Shown here in pieces: positions 13,901-28,483 of a stretch of 64,000 nucleotides of DNA. Made by a program: the position numbers and the translations under genes. Source of the stretch: Caenorhabditis elegans (lineage: Eukaryota > Nematoda > Chromadorea > Rhabditida > Rhabditidae); contig NC_003282.8 of the NCBI RefSeq assembly GCF_000002985.6, positions 17,422,001 to 17,486,000 of the forward strand. The letters are read 5' to 3'. The notes under the pieces are model-generated. The model made no database searches. It saw nothing but the letters and a program-made list of their open reading frames with translations, and had not been told where the DNA came from. Within the stretch, counting starts at the first letter, position 1. Every line of letters begins with the position of its first letter.

Positions 13901-14219
13901 TGTTTCAGTTGCTTTAAGTTATACAAAAAGTCTAAAGAAGCATTAGTGATATCGATATGTTTAATTTGTCGAAACTGAATAAACTCTGCTCTTTGGGTGC
14001 CAATTAGAGCATATGAGCCAAATACCCTTCGTCGTGATGTTAAAGCATTTGCTTCATCTTTTGCTGTTCTATTTTCAAGTTCACGTTGCATTCTCTAAAT
14101 TTAAAGACGCATTTACTGGTAATTTGAATTTTATTACCGCATCTGCATTCTTGTTAACAATAATTTTCAAAGATTCCTTTGGAACTTTCCATGTCATCTT
14201 GTACTTCCGAGTATTTTCC
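10977..14219 (-). CDS. gcy-27: Receptor-type guanylate cyclase, kinase-homology plus cyclase domains
   Basis: Exons 14219-14138, 14094-13807, 13758-13687, 13591-13417, 13057-12866, 12648-12480, 12420-12280, 11917-11794, 11750-11682, 11638-11492, 11349-11124 and 11068-10977 give about 591 aa. The kinase-homology domain is clear ([53 protein letters not shown]), followed by the dimerisation helix ([14 protein letters not shown]) and the cyclase domain ([43 protein letters not shown]). Guanine-contacting Glu (VETTG) and Cys (YCLFGD) are kept. The usual metal Asp of GDAYM is Glu here, and the first metal region reads [10 protein letters not shown]. No extracellular or transmembrane exon is visible upstream; an in-frame ATG lies at 14197. 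The 11750-11682 exon is followed by AT, not GT. The symbol is from memory of the chromosome IV gene order. Confidence 0.75.
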
Positions 14220-15458
14220 CTGAAATATTAAATGACTTTCAAAGGGAACAAAAACGTTTTGTTTATTAAACTCCTCAAAAATATAATTATTTTATGACTT
14301 TATCGATAAGGCAGTTCTTTTAAAATTTTAAAAAACTCGTTCGCAGTAGCGACAACTACACTTGATGGAGTATACTGACGAGAAAAATATTACAAACTTT
14401 CATTCATACTATCAAGTATAATGGACATACCTGTTAATAGAAAAACTATTCAGTTTATTACTTAAATTTTTTAAAGTTTTTTGGAACCTGCTACAGTAAG
14501 AAAATTAAAGAAACTTTTTTTTGTAACGTTTCAGAAGATCATGAAAATGAAAATTACCCTATTACAGTTTCGTAGCACCAATTATAAACACTATATGAGA
14601 AATCTCGGATGACAGTGATAAGCTTGTTCATTTGGTAGAAAATAAATAAAATGAAAGTTGTATCTCGAGAAAGACTCTGAAATGTGTGAGTTATTTTTCC
14701 ATGGCAACCGATACTTGATGAGTATGTTCACAACTACTCATTAACAAGAAAAACTTGTGAGGAGGCAAAGACAAAATAAAAGTGCAACCTAACGGGCATT
14801 AAAACTTGAGGAACATTTGATGATAGTATAGAAAAAAGTGTTCTAATTGAAAACTTGTCTCATGCCAATTTTGGTTTTGGTATTGGCCTAGATTTCAAAC
14901 AAACAACATTATGATTTCGCGAGTTAATTTATGAAAGTTTATCAAACATGTAACTAAAACCTATTTGTACTCGAAAAAAGTGTTTATAAAATTTTTAATA
15001 TCGTTTTAGTTTTCAGGAGAAGAAAACTGTAATTCCTACAAAAAACTGTACCAGCTGAAAAGGATAATGTTTTGTTCCCCAAGATTTACTTTCAAAATTA
15101 CATTTTGAAAAAAACAGACGAGCATGAGAATATAATTTGCCAAACTTTTATCTGATTTTTTCAAACACTAGTGTTTCAGCGAAAGGTATCAATGCACAAA
15201 TATTATTTTTTTAAAGTTTCATAAAATTTCCAAGTTTTGCCCAGAATTATTAAAGTATTTGTTCGCATCTTTCAGTTTCTTCATATTTTTCTCTTCTTCT
15301 ACGTCAATTGTCAAGAAAAAACTATTTACATCTTTAGCTGATCGCGGACAAATAAAATTATCATATCAATAAAACCTTTGAATTTTGTTTTGTTCGCCTC
15401 AATCAAAGCTGCACCTAAAACCGACAGTTTTCTGACTAAAACTTTTCATTCAACATCA
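14220..15458. other. Upstream region of the guanylate cyclase, no ectodomain found
   Basis: I looked on the minus strand for signal peptide, ligand-binding and transmembrane exons of a receptor cyclase and found none convincing. A 23-codon frame near 14560-14640 starting MNKLITVIRDFSYSVYNW could be a leader exon, but its phase does not fit the first recognised exon. Otherwise AT-rich. Confidence 0.4.
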
Positions 15459-16155
15459 ATGAAGTTTGGTTGTCTATTCGGTTTTACCATCTTGTTTTTC
15501 ATTGTTCTTTTCCAAAGTATCGAAAAAACTGTGAGTTTGAAAAAACGATTATTAAATTTTCCAGTTATTTTATAGACGGCTTATGTTGCAAGAAATATCA
15601 CGGTAGACCGAGCAATTGACACAATGCTTATGAAAATACAGTCTGCTGTCCGGAAAAGAAATATGACAGAATTTGAAAAATACTTTTCTGCTAAATTCGA
15701 TTCGGAATGTATGTGGAAGTTTGTTAAGTTGAAAAATGGCTCCTGGAAACAATGCGAAAAATACGAGCTTTGAAGCTTGTAACACGAATAAATTATTTGT
15801 TCTTTTTTTTGAGATGCGAGAAAAAAAAGAAAGCTCGGTCATCTATTATGAACAGAGGTTTAAAAATTTTTATAATTTTCCAGCTTGGTTTGACCGTTAC
15901 TATTCGGAACTTTCTGAAAGACAGTTGGGCTCATTTGTGGTAGTTTGCGTCATCTCCCATGTTATTTTTGAACGCTGTTTTCAGCTTCGCCGCTTTGGAC
16001 ACGTAGATGCACGTGGCAAGGATTTCAAGTTCAAATTTTCGGAATCTCATGACGTTCCTGGTCATCTACTTCTCCGGTCGTTTATCGCATGGACCAAGCG
16101 ATCCTTCACTAATGCATTTGCAATTCAAACAATTCGATATTATGGAGAGTATTGA
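15459..16155 (+). pseudogene. NTF2-like secreted protein, 3' half broken
   Basis: Exon 15459-15530 encodes a signal peptide (MKFGCLFGFTILFFIVLFQS). Exon 15576-15773 encodes VDRAIDTMLMKIQSAVRKRN, then FSAKFDSECMWKFV, which has the look of the first helix and strand of the secreted NTF2-like family common in nematodes. It stops at TGA 15771. Family-like strands continue to about 16155 but alternate between frames (LTVTIRNFLKDSWAHLW; then DARGKDFKFKFSESHDVPGH), with no splice sites that join them cleanly. I read this as a frameshifted pseudogene. An alternative is a gene with one or two introns I failed to place. The family assignment rests on pattern memory. Confidence 0.4.
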
Positions 16156-16814
16156 AAATTTCATCAGCCAAAAAAATTTTACTGCTTCAGTTGTATTAAT
16201 GAAAAAATAATTACTGAGAACAATATAATGCAAAAAAAAGCAACACATCCTTTCTTACTTGAAGAAACTTTACGAGATAAAGTCTATAATTTGAAATATA
16301 ACTAGATACGGTAATGAAATCTTGGTCTAATTGAATAGACATTGATAATTCAAAGCCATAAGAAAAAATCATTTCGATATACATTGAAAAGCAATTGTTT
16401 TGTAAAAAAAAGTAAACTTTAATAAAGCAGAATGATACTGGTTTTTTTTTGAATGATTGTAGTTAACTTCACTCGTATCAAAATTTCTTCACTTGTAATC
16501 TTAGGCTTTATCAGAACAGAACACTCAAAGTTTTGTAAATGCAATACATAACTAGTGAGATAATGTATAATATTGCATTCATAAGGCACGGGAAGAATAT
16601 ATAATTACTGCACCATCCACACCAGGCAACAATTGTGAAACATCTAAAAAAGAGCCAGAATCGATCTGAAAAATTAATATGTATTAGATTTTTTTTCAGT
16701 TTTCAACTCACAAAAAAGCTATAATCAAATGAAACTTGATTGCTTTTTGAAGAAAAATGCCTATTTCACCAGAAAAATCGGCCGATGCAGAAGTTCGTTT
16801 TTGTAAATAAATGG

Positions 16815-16823
16815 ACAAATAAA
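16815..16823. repeat. Left target-site duplication of the retrotransposon
   Basis: ACAAATAAA, identical to 17669-17677 on the other side of the insertion. Both copies belong to the host exon sequence. Confidence 0.7.
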
Positions 16824-17668
16824 AAATAGAAAATAGTCCAATTACTCGGAGTACTCTAGGATTTCAAATTGAACCAAACCTTAGCTTTTCAATGCATTGG
16901 AAAAAATCAGTAATGAAATCTAAGTTTATGATCCATCAAATATTTTCGAACTATTGTAGTAAGAACACAAGGCTCCATACATTACTTTACAAAACTTTTG
17001 TGAGACCCATACTTGAATATGGTACCGAAGTAAGTAGTCCGTTGAAAAAACAAGATATTAAAGCAATTGAATCCGTACAAAACTCGTTCACTAGGAAACT
17101 ATACAGCAGGCAAAAGGGAAAATACATCAGAACAGATGACCCCGACTATAAGAGCGCTATTAAACGTAATGAACTATTTAACTTATCAACTTTAGAGGCT
17201 CGGCGTAAAGCTATTGATAAAGTTTTCTTGTCGAAAATGCTAGTGAACAAAGTTGATATTGACTCTGACCAATTTTTCAAAATAGACAAAAATAGTAAAA
17301 CTCGTACCAAAACCAAGTTCCCCTGGGGGAAATGCAAAACCAAACTACGTAGGCACTTTTTCACAAATAGAGTATTAAGTTCTATAAAAAATTAGCGCAA
17401 TGAATCTTATTTTGGCACCTCATGTCCTATGCTTGTTTAATACTTTTATGTCCACTACTTTCATGTTACCCATTATTCATCTCCCTGACACCCGCAAATT
17501 CATGTACCAACTAATCAACTTTTCAGATGATAATTCATTTTCTGTATGTTTATTATCAATTTTTGTGATTATTATCAATCTCTCTATGATGTTTGGGCCT
17601 TAACTTATTCATGTCTATTCACTATTTATTCTTGATCACGATTTAAATCGTAATAAATACAATACAAT
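16824..17668 (+). mobile_element. 5'-truncated non-LTR retrotransposon (CR1/L2-like) fragment
   Basis: The open frame 16892-17395 encodes the end of a LINE reverse transcriptase: TLLYKTFVRPILEYGTEVSS, then IESVQNSFTRKLYSRQKG, the conserved stretch after the RT thumb, and runs to a stop at 17393-17395. A 3' untranslated part follows and ends in an (AATAC)n-like tail at about 17655-17668. The same 9-bp sequence ACAAATAAA flanks it at 16815-16823 and 17669-17677, a target-site duplication. The 5' end is truncated and frameshifted, so this copy is dead. It is inserted opposite to the host exon. The clade is inferred from motif style only. Confidence 0.75.
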
Positions 17669-17677
17669 ACAAATAAA
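17669..17677. repeat. Right target-site duplication of the retrotransposon
   Basis: ACAAATAAA immediately after the AATAC tail, matching 16815-16823. Confidence 0.7.
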
Positions 17678-18726
17678 GCAATTCAAAAGTCATCAATAAA
17701 CCTGTCAAAATCATATAAGTTTGCAGAAAAGGAAAACGGTAAGAGTTCGATGCTCCATTGATTGTCCAAATAGCAACAACTACAAAATAGATAGGCACCG
17801 GTAAAGTGCAAATAATAAATTGTAAATTCACATCTAAACGTTAACATATTATGTTTTGAAAATTTATAACTTTTTATTACGTACCTCTCCAACCCCAACT
17901 TCCCAACTTCCCAGTCGAATTTTTTTCGAAATATGCTTCTCCGTCTATCATTCCTTCAAAATCTTGAATAATATTCAATTAATAGTTTAATATTACGTAG
18001 ATTTTTAAGAACAATTGACAAAAAAATTTAAAAAAAAACTGTGAATATTGAAGTTGAAATATTGAAGTTGAATATCAAACCAACATGAGAGACGAACAAG
18101 TGCAAGAAAAATCATTACTCATAAAAAAGTGAACAGGTGGTGTGTAGGATTATTAAATAAACCGGAACAACAACCATGCAAGTTTAAAAAATCAAATCGT
18201 CATTTTTAGTTAACAAAGATTTTTCTATACTCTGAAATTGTGGTCTTTGTACCACGAAAGTCCTGTAGAACAGTTTGTCAAAGGCTTCTCCATTAAAAAA
18301 AAGTGATTTTGGAGCTCCAGTTTCCTACAAAAGGGACGCCGGAAAAAGCTCTCAAAAATCGAGAGGGATGTCCCCCGTCGCCCAACCATAACAGTCCTAC
18401 CCAGAGCAATTTTCGAGTTCATTTCTTCAATTTTTTTTTAGACATTTAAAGTTCAACCAAATTACTGCAAATCAACTTTAACATACAATGTTTTATGGTC
18501 TCATTTATATAATTGTTTGCACATGATGAAAACATAAAACTACTTCCATTTGTATAAGATTATTTATAATACATTTTTGATCAAAAAAAAAATTTCAATT
18601 TTATTGCATAATCAGCGATGAAAATGTGATTGTGCTCTTATCAGTCATACGAGTTTTTAGCCGACTGCCCTCTCCTCCGAATATTTCTTTTAAAACTGTC
18701 GTCGCATTTTTTTTATGTAACCGAAT

Positions 18727-20125
18727 ATGCCATCAGATATTCTTGATCTAGAAACATTACACACACCAGAAGTCAAAGAAAATGCAATTGAAACAAGCAG
18801 AAAAAGTCGAAAAATGTTTTGTGAGTACTTTATTTGGCCATTTCACAATAAATATGATTTCTATCGGCGGTAAGAATAAAACATTTATATAATAATTTTA
18901 TCTTCAACATTATATTCAGGATCTTTAAAATGTTTTAAAAAGTTTTCAAACTATTCAAATTATCAAACCCTTTGTTAATTGTATAACGCGGAAATATTAT
19001 AAATTATTTTTCAAGCATTCATCTTCATCCTTACAACATTTCTTTTGCTCTTCTCTGCCACAACATTTCTCATTCTTGGATTCACGAACTACAAAAGCTG
19101 TTCCGTGGAACCGCGCATTCACATTTGGATGATTTTTGTTGGCGTTTTGCTGATTTCTGAAAGAATTATAGCAATAAGATCTCAGTTAGCTCGAATCAAT
19201 TTCAGAAGAAAACGTTTTGAATATATGAATCAAGAACAGTGGCTTGCATGGAAAACAGAAAAAAGAAGACTAAATTCAAGACCTCTTTCACAAGGTTTTC
19301 TTTGGCTTATGCTGGTACTATTGTGGGTTTTTAGATGTTTTGAAATTTGAAGGCGTATCAACTATCTTGTTTTCCAAACAGTCTTGAATAACAACAGGTA
19401 TAATCTCATACACTTTAGCACGTGGTTTCGACGTCATTTTATTGTGAAGAACAGGTTTTCTTTGTTTCCCTCTATAATCCGCAACTGACTATTGTATTGT
19501 GAATGGGTTGAGTTAAATTTTGAAAAATATGATAACTAGTGTGTACTTATCTACAAAACATTTATCCAAACAAACAAAGAGGGTGGAATAAATTATCAAA
19601 ATGCACAGAATAGTGGACTAACAAAATTAGAGTGAATTTAGGCCTCAAAACAAATTGGAAAAAAACTGTGATTTTTGCCTACTTCTTTTTTGATTATTTT
19701 GAGGTAGTTCAAAGTTTTTTGTCCAATTTGTGTTTGGATACACTCTCTATCTTTCTATGGTGTGGTTTTCGCTCTTATAATTTTTTGTTTTGTGACATTG
19801 AACGAGGTTCCATCATATTTAAAACACATCTTTCTAAAAAATTAAAACATATAAATTCTTAACTCGTAAAAATGCCTAGCTTCATTCAAATAAAAACTTT
19901 TCCACGTTACATAACTGCAAATTTTTCAGATCAATAATTGGTTTCGTATGGCTATTTGGTATTCCAGTTAGTGATGTGTGTGACGATCTCATTTTCTATC
20001 CGTCAATAGCATTTTGTATTTGTGTATTATTCTCAAGCTTTTTAGCTATGATCTTGTGTTTTTGTACATGTTGTTGTTGCAATACCATAGAAAAAACAAA
20101 GCGTAGTAATAAACTTGAATCTTAA
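18727..20125 (+). CDS. TMEM272-like membrane protein, copy 2 (reading frame uncertain)
   Basis: Exon 18727-18820 (MPSDILDLETLHTPE) joins exon 19016 onward: a hydrophobic helix (TTFLLLFSATTFLILGF), CSVEPRIHIWMIFVGVLL, then a basic loop (RKRFEYMNQEQWLAWKTEKR). A third exon from 19930 encodes SIIGFVWLFGIPVSDVCDD, a last helix and a Cys-rich tail ending at 20125. This layout (C..EP, WMI.(A/V)G, SIIGF, C-terminal helix) is that of TMEM272-like proteins and of the paralog at 20947. The SIIGF exon needs a phase-2 donor. The preceding exon offers GT only in phase 0 or 1 before its stop at 19348-19350. Either splicing is unusual or the copy has a frameshift. No function is known for the family. Confidence 0.5.
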
Positions 20126-20946
20126 AAATGAATGATGTAACAGATCTGCTAGTAAATCACAAAAAAGTTTCAAACTTGTAGATAATGTGAACTTGGTCTC
20201 TAAAGTACAAAAAGTTACAATAAAACATCCCATAATTATGTTCTGTTTTCCTGTTCAGGTAAAACATATTGTTTTAATTTTTTGAAATTTATGAATTTTA
20301 TAATTTCCAAATAATTCAAGGAGATTATGAAATACATTTTTATTCCAAAATAGCTCACTTGCAAGTTTTACGAATTGAAACTCAATGTTCCAATAACTTT
20401 TTTACCCGTATTCTAAAGCCTTATATGAATTCAACCTAATCCGAAGTAATTTCGAATCAAAGTTTATTTCAATCAAGTGGTTTGCCAACATTTTTAAATT
20501 TTTTAAATTTTTGGTATTTTTATTTTTCAGAGAGGCAGTTTCATGCAGAGTTATTGATGAGAAAACGTGTTTCTCAGTTTACCAAATTGTTTTATTTTTA
20601 GAGAACGGCAACCTGTTACACTCCTTGATATCACCAATATCATCTTTTGATGTATCTCAAAAGAGACTGATGAACAGTTTTCTCAGTCTCATATTTTTAA
20701 TAGAGCATGTAAAGTCATGTGATATCCTTCCTTCAGTGACTAGCATGATAATAGGAACATACTTTTAGAAGTGCACTGTCAGTCAGACAATCAGCATTTA
20801 AAACACAAAAATACTTGCATGACCTTCACCTTACCTCATAAAAATTCTCGTTTACTCCCATTTTTAAATAAATTGACTTTAAAATTCTGTCCATTCTGTT
20901 TATATTTTTTTTACTCTTCTTCTCAATTTTAGCAGCAATCTATAAA
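20126..20946. other. Spacer between TMEM272-like copies, no gene seen
   Basis: AT-rich. An 85-codon plus-strand frame at 20511-20768 has no recognisable domain and is not supported further. Confidence 0.4.
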
Positions 20947-21709
20947 ATGTACTTCTGGATAAAGAATGCAACACTTTCAAATTCAACTCATACAAACAAA
21001 TTAAAATCTCCTGTGGAGTCAGGAGCTTACACGACGGAAAAGCAGAACAAACATAACTATTGTGAGTTTAGGCAGTGATAAAACTATTTTTTGTATAAAG
21101 GAAACAAGTTTGGAAGTGTGTGGAAATTTCCAAATTTAATTGTCAACAGTAGCGGAATTTTTTTTATTTTCAGACTTCACTCTTTTCATTTGCCTTTTGC
21201 TGACACCATTGTCTTTTTATTTTGTTGTGGCCGGCATTTCAAAATCTTTGGACTGTCAAGCAGAACCTAACCTCCTATTTTGGATGATTCTCGCTGGTGT
21301 TGGTATTCTTTCAGACGTGGTGATCACTTTTATTAACCTCCACAGAAAAATCAAGTATTCTCAAGACATTGAAAAGGATATCGAACAAACTACAAAAATT
21401 AAAGAAGAAAAAACAGCTCTTTTGTCAATCTTTCAGAAGTCAATAAGATTATCAATGTTTGGACTGTAAGTCAAAAAATTAAGTTTTAGACTTTCATCAC
21501 ATATTTTCAGATCAATAATCGGTTTTTTTCGGAGTTTTTCGGTGTTTTTTAATGGAAGTATAATGCCCGATTGCTCTTATTTAGTAATATGGCCTACATT
21601 TGTTTTGTCATTTCTCATTTTATTGCTCTCAATTTTTGTGATTATTTATTATTCTTGTATTGCGTGTTGCACAATTTTAGATCGTTTTGATGAAAATTAT
21701 AAGCATTGA
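20947..21709 (+). CDS. TMEM272-like membrane protein, copy 3 (intact)
   Basis: Three exons (20947-21061, 21174-21465, 21511-21709) with GTGAG/GTAAG donors and TTTTCAG acceptors give 201 aa. A hydrophilic N-terminus is followed by helix 1 (FTLFICLLLTPLSFYFVVAG), a loop with CQAEPN, helix 2 (LLFWMILAGVGILSDVVITF), a charged segment (KIKYSQDIEKDIEQTTKIKE), helix 3 (SIIGFFRSFSVFF) and a long final helix (FVLSFLILLLSIFVIIYYS). Four membrane passes and the P..YFVV / C..EP / WMI.(A/V)G pattern resemble TMEM272-like proteins, whose role is not established. Its neighbours at 16.5-20.1 kb are degenerate relatives, so this may be the only working copy of the local cluster. Confidence 0.7.
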
Positions 21710-25441
<3,732 letters not shown>

Positions 25442-27558
25442 CTGGTATGCAAAAACAGTTAGGGATGAAAAATTTCAGACAAACATTTGAGAAATGAAAA
25501 TCATGAGGGAGAGCACAAGAAGAATATAATGAGTTGTCATAAAAAAAACACATTTTTCAAATTTAGCATCTAACCGTACTATGTCTACAAATTTTTATTA
25601 ATTTCCAAATGCGATATGTATTAAAAGAGTTTTGTAATTCTCATCACCTCGTCAGCACGGAATTTTCATTGATGTTTCATAGTTTTTCTCCACAATGTTA
25701 AGTTTTTCAGATTGTCTTCGCTTGTTTCATTTTAGTTTTTCAATAAAAAACAATTATTTCCATTGAAAAATGTTCTAAAAGGGGTGCTTATGTATTATAA
25801 CTGCACATTTCGAATAAACTGATGGAAATTCCGCAGAGAGAGAGAGACATGGAAAAATTCAACACTCTTTAAAAATTTACCACAGCATCTATTAGTTAAT
25901 TAATTTGTCGTATCAAAATTACAAACCAAATTTTAGAGCAAGATTGATAAAATTTTGTATCTGTGTAATATTGAAGAAAATTAAAGTTTGTGATCAACGA
26001 ACTTTTTTTTTAACTTTATTTTCACGATCAATTTTTCAATAAGGGAAAAGTTGGGTTTGCTTTTAAAACAACGACGACAAAAAGTGTACATACATATTGT
26101 TGTATTGCAGGAGGGCATGCTATATATGCCGCCACATATATATCCTGAAAAAAACTGCGATTTCTTCTTTTTCGCCCATTTCCTCTGTTTAGGTAACCAA
26201 TGGTAACTTGAATTGTCGTTATTTAGATCGGTGAATTTGTGAATTAAATTTAGAAAAGTGATATTTCAAGTATTTTTATTCTTTAAAAGTTTTTGAACAG
26301 TGATAAAATATTTTCGATAAAAAATTGTTTTTTTTTTATCAAGAAAATCAATTTTGTTGAAGGTAATTAAAATAGTTTTCGAACACACAAAGGTGTTTGA
26401 AAAGAAGTAAAGAAAATGTTTGGCAAAATTATCATGTCAATCTCATGACTGCAGCTTTCCCTCGCCGCCACATATACACAAAAGTGTGCTGCTCACAGTT
26501 ATACACACACAAGAGTCAGTGTCTCCAGACAGTCTCAGTAGACATGAAAAGAATAGGAAACATTGGGAAAAATAAGAGATTTCGAGATGCAGATCTGTTG
26601 GGCGCGCGAGGGGCTCCTGTAAGCGCACACAAAGCATCCATAGGTGCATTTGGAGCACACATTCTATACAAAAGAAGTGAGCACATTTTGGAAGGAAAGA
26701 CGCGGAGGAGCGGACGTTCCGACCGACGCCCTCCCAGAAAGTGAGAAATATGTCACTGTTAAATTTTTGAACAGAGTTGAACTAGTTTTGGACGAGTTAT
26801 CGGTAAATTTAAAAGTTTTTAGCACAATCAGCTAAAATTTAAGAAAAAAAACATTAGGCATAATAATGTTTTTTTTTTAATTTAAATTTCTTTATTTTCT
26901 TTGAATAACTTTCAACCAATCCATTACGCATGGTTTGAATATTTGGATATTTTTCAGTTTTAAATATTTTCACCCTTACATACTTTGTGGTAAAGAGTGG
27001 AGAGGCAAGCGAGCGGTAAACTAGCTACTACGTAACACATTATACGCGCTTCGACAAAAATGAAAGTATCGAGGTTTAGAAACTAATGACTTGGAAACAT
27101 TATCATGAAAACATATTTCTAATGGGCTTGAAGAAATCAAACGTTAAAAACAGAGAAATGAATCACTCGAGTGTTTTAAAAACCGTGGTATTTGACTCTT
27201 GACTTGGAAAGTCGTCAGGACGTTGGATGAAGCCGCCCCCAAAGTCAAGAGCTCAAAAAAGTAGGCGGAGACTTCAATAATGGACGAACCTAGTAAAAAT
27301 GCTATACATGGTCAGCGGATGAATGGAAAACTGATAAAATTAGATGTGGGGCAGAGTGACTGGTGTTAGGAAAAAAGAGCACTTGAGAAAGTACATTGTT
27401 TACTCAATTACTTAGATTGTGTTCGACTTTCATTTTTGAAGCACCAAATGAAATGCTTTAACAATTTGCCCATTATAAAAAAAAACCGTATAACTTTGAT
27501 CGATACCCAAAATTGACGTAATGCGAAAACTTTTCAGATCTAACTTTCACAATCTCAC

Positions 27559-28480
27559 GAACCGGTACTACATGTAGTCCACTGTGACGGAGAAGTAGAG
27601 AATGACTTGGGTGAAATGGCTCCGGCTCCTAAGCCTCCACTGTTTGTTCCTTTCTGACAGTGGTATTGGACGAGAACAGCAAGCAGTGCAACTGTCAGAA
27701 CTACTAACTGTAAATTCACAAATAAGATTTGAAAACATTACTGCTAAGTTTTGTGAAAGTAATTTTTTAATTCTATCAAAAGTGAAAATTCAAAAAAGTA
27801 TACTATCATTGTTGAATTTCTCAAGTAATTTCTTTAGTTGATTTTGTTTATTTGTATGTTTCAAGAAACAGTCTCCTATCGTTTCAGTCAACTTACAAAA
27901 AGTGCGGCTATCAGAGCGAGAGAGTGTTCAGCCAGAAAGTTCAATGGAATTTCTGCAGCAGATTTGTTTTTTAAAATTGCAGATGATGAAGTCGTTACCT
28001 GAATAAACGAATTAAAGTGGTTTAATAGGACCTGGTCAATATTGAATGATGACAACAAACCAATTAAATATTTAAACTATTTTCGAACAAATATTATCTC
28101 TTGTTTTCTCTTGAATCTTGTTTTTAAGGTTGATTTCAAAATTTGGAAACTATTTGCAATTTTAATCTTTTTTTTGAACTTCACAGAATACACAAATGGA
28201 ACCAGCAACTGCCGTTGCTGTGAATACATTTAGGTCCTTCAAGTACTTCTTTGTTCTTTAGGATGAAAAGAAAGAAAATAGGAAGGTCTGACGGTAAAAT
28301 GGGTTTGATGATTCTGTTTGGATTAACTGCTACGTTCTGATCAAAATGTATCATACTTTTACTGTTGGATGTATTATTCCCGAGTTCTTTCGAATAGGGC
28401 TTATTAAAATTTACCTCTTTCGGAAAAAGCCATTCGAGTTCGGGTCGTAATTGTGATGGTGGTAATGTTGTCAGCCCCAT
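27559..28480 (-). CDS. Candidate 5' exons of the kinase receptor: short ectodomain plus transmembrane helix
   Basis: Exons 27998-27897 and 27707-27559 join in phase and create a single hydrophobic span across the junction (SLALIAALF + [17 protein letters not shown]) followed by QKG, the arrangement of a type I receptor membrane crossing. Upstream, an open frame with ATG at 28480 ([19 protein letters not shown]) contains NNTS and SNGS glycosylation sites and could be a short ectodomain; a GTACTT donor after its FILKNKE would join in phase 0. The 27559 exon ends in phase 2 and does not join the 25441 exon without a stop, so at least one further exon, or separate transcripts, must be assumed. 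Confidence 0.4.
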
Positions 28481-28483
28481 CAC

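Larger units (their letters stand above)
16511..17951 (-). pseudogene. TMEM272-like membrane protein copy split by a retrotransposon
   Basis: Exon 17951-17885 starts MIDGEAYFEKN. The next exon starts at 17833 (VNLQFIICTLPVPIYFVVVA, then FLQTYMILTGLLMTFELLYL), is interrupted by foreign sequence at 16824-17668, and resumes at 16823 with SIYLQKRTSASADF and IFLQKAIKFHLIIAF up to 16712. A last exon (16665-16511) carries FWLFFRCFTIVAW and a final hydrophobic helix. Order and spacing of hydrophobic segments match the intact copy at 20947-21709 (PLSFYFVVAGI; SIFQKSIRLSMFG; IIGFFRSF). Removing the insert and one target-site copy leaves the exon open, but joining to the last exon still meets an in-frame TAG, so a second lesion is likely. 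Confidence 0.6.

Noticed and set aside
26443-26744. Facing frames with Cys-rich and Arg-rich products in an upstream part of the kinase gene
   Set aside because: They share one G/C-richer segment in opposite directions and neither fits the phase needed for the missing kinase exon.
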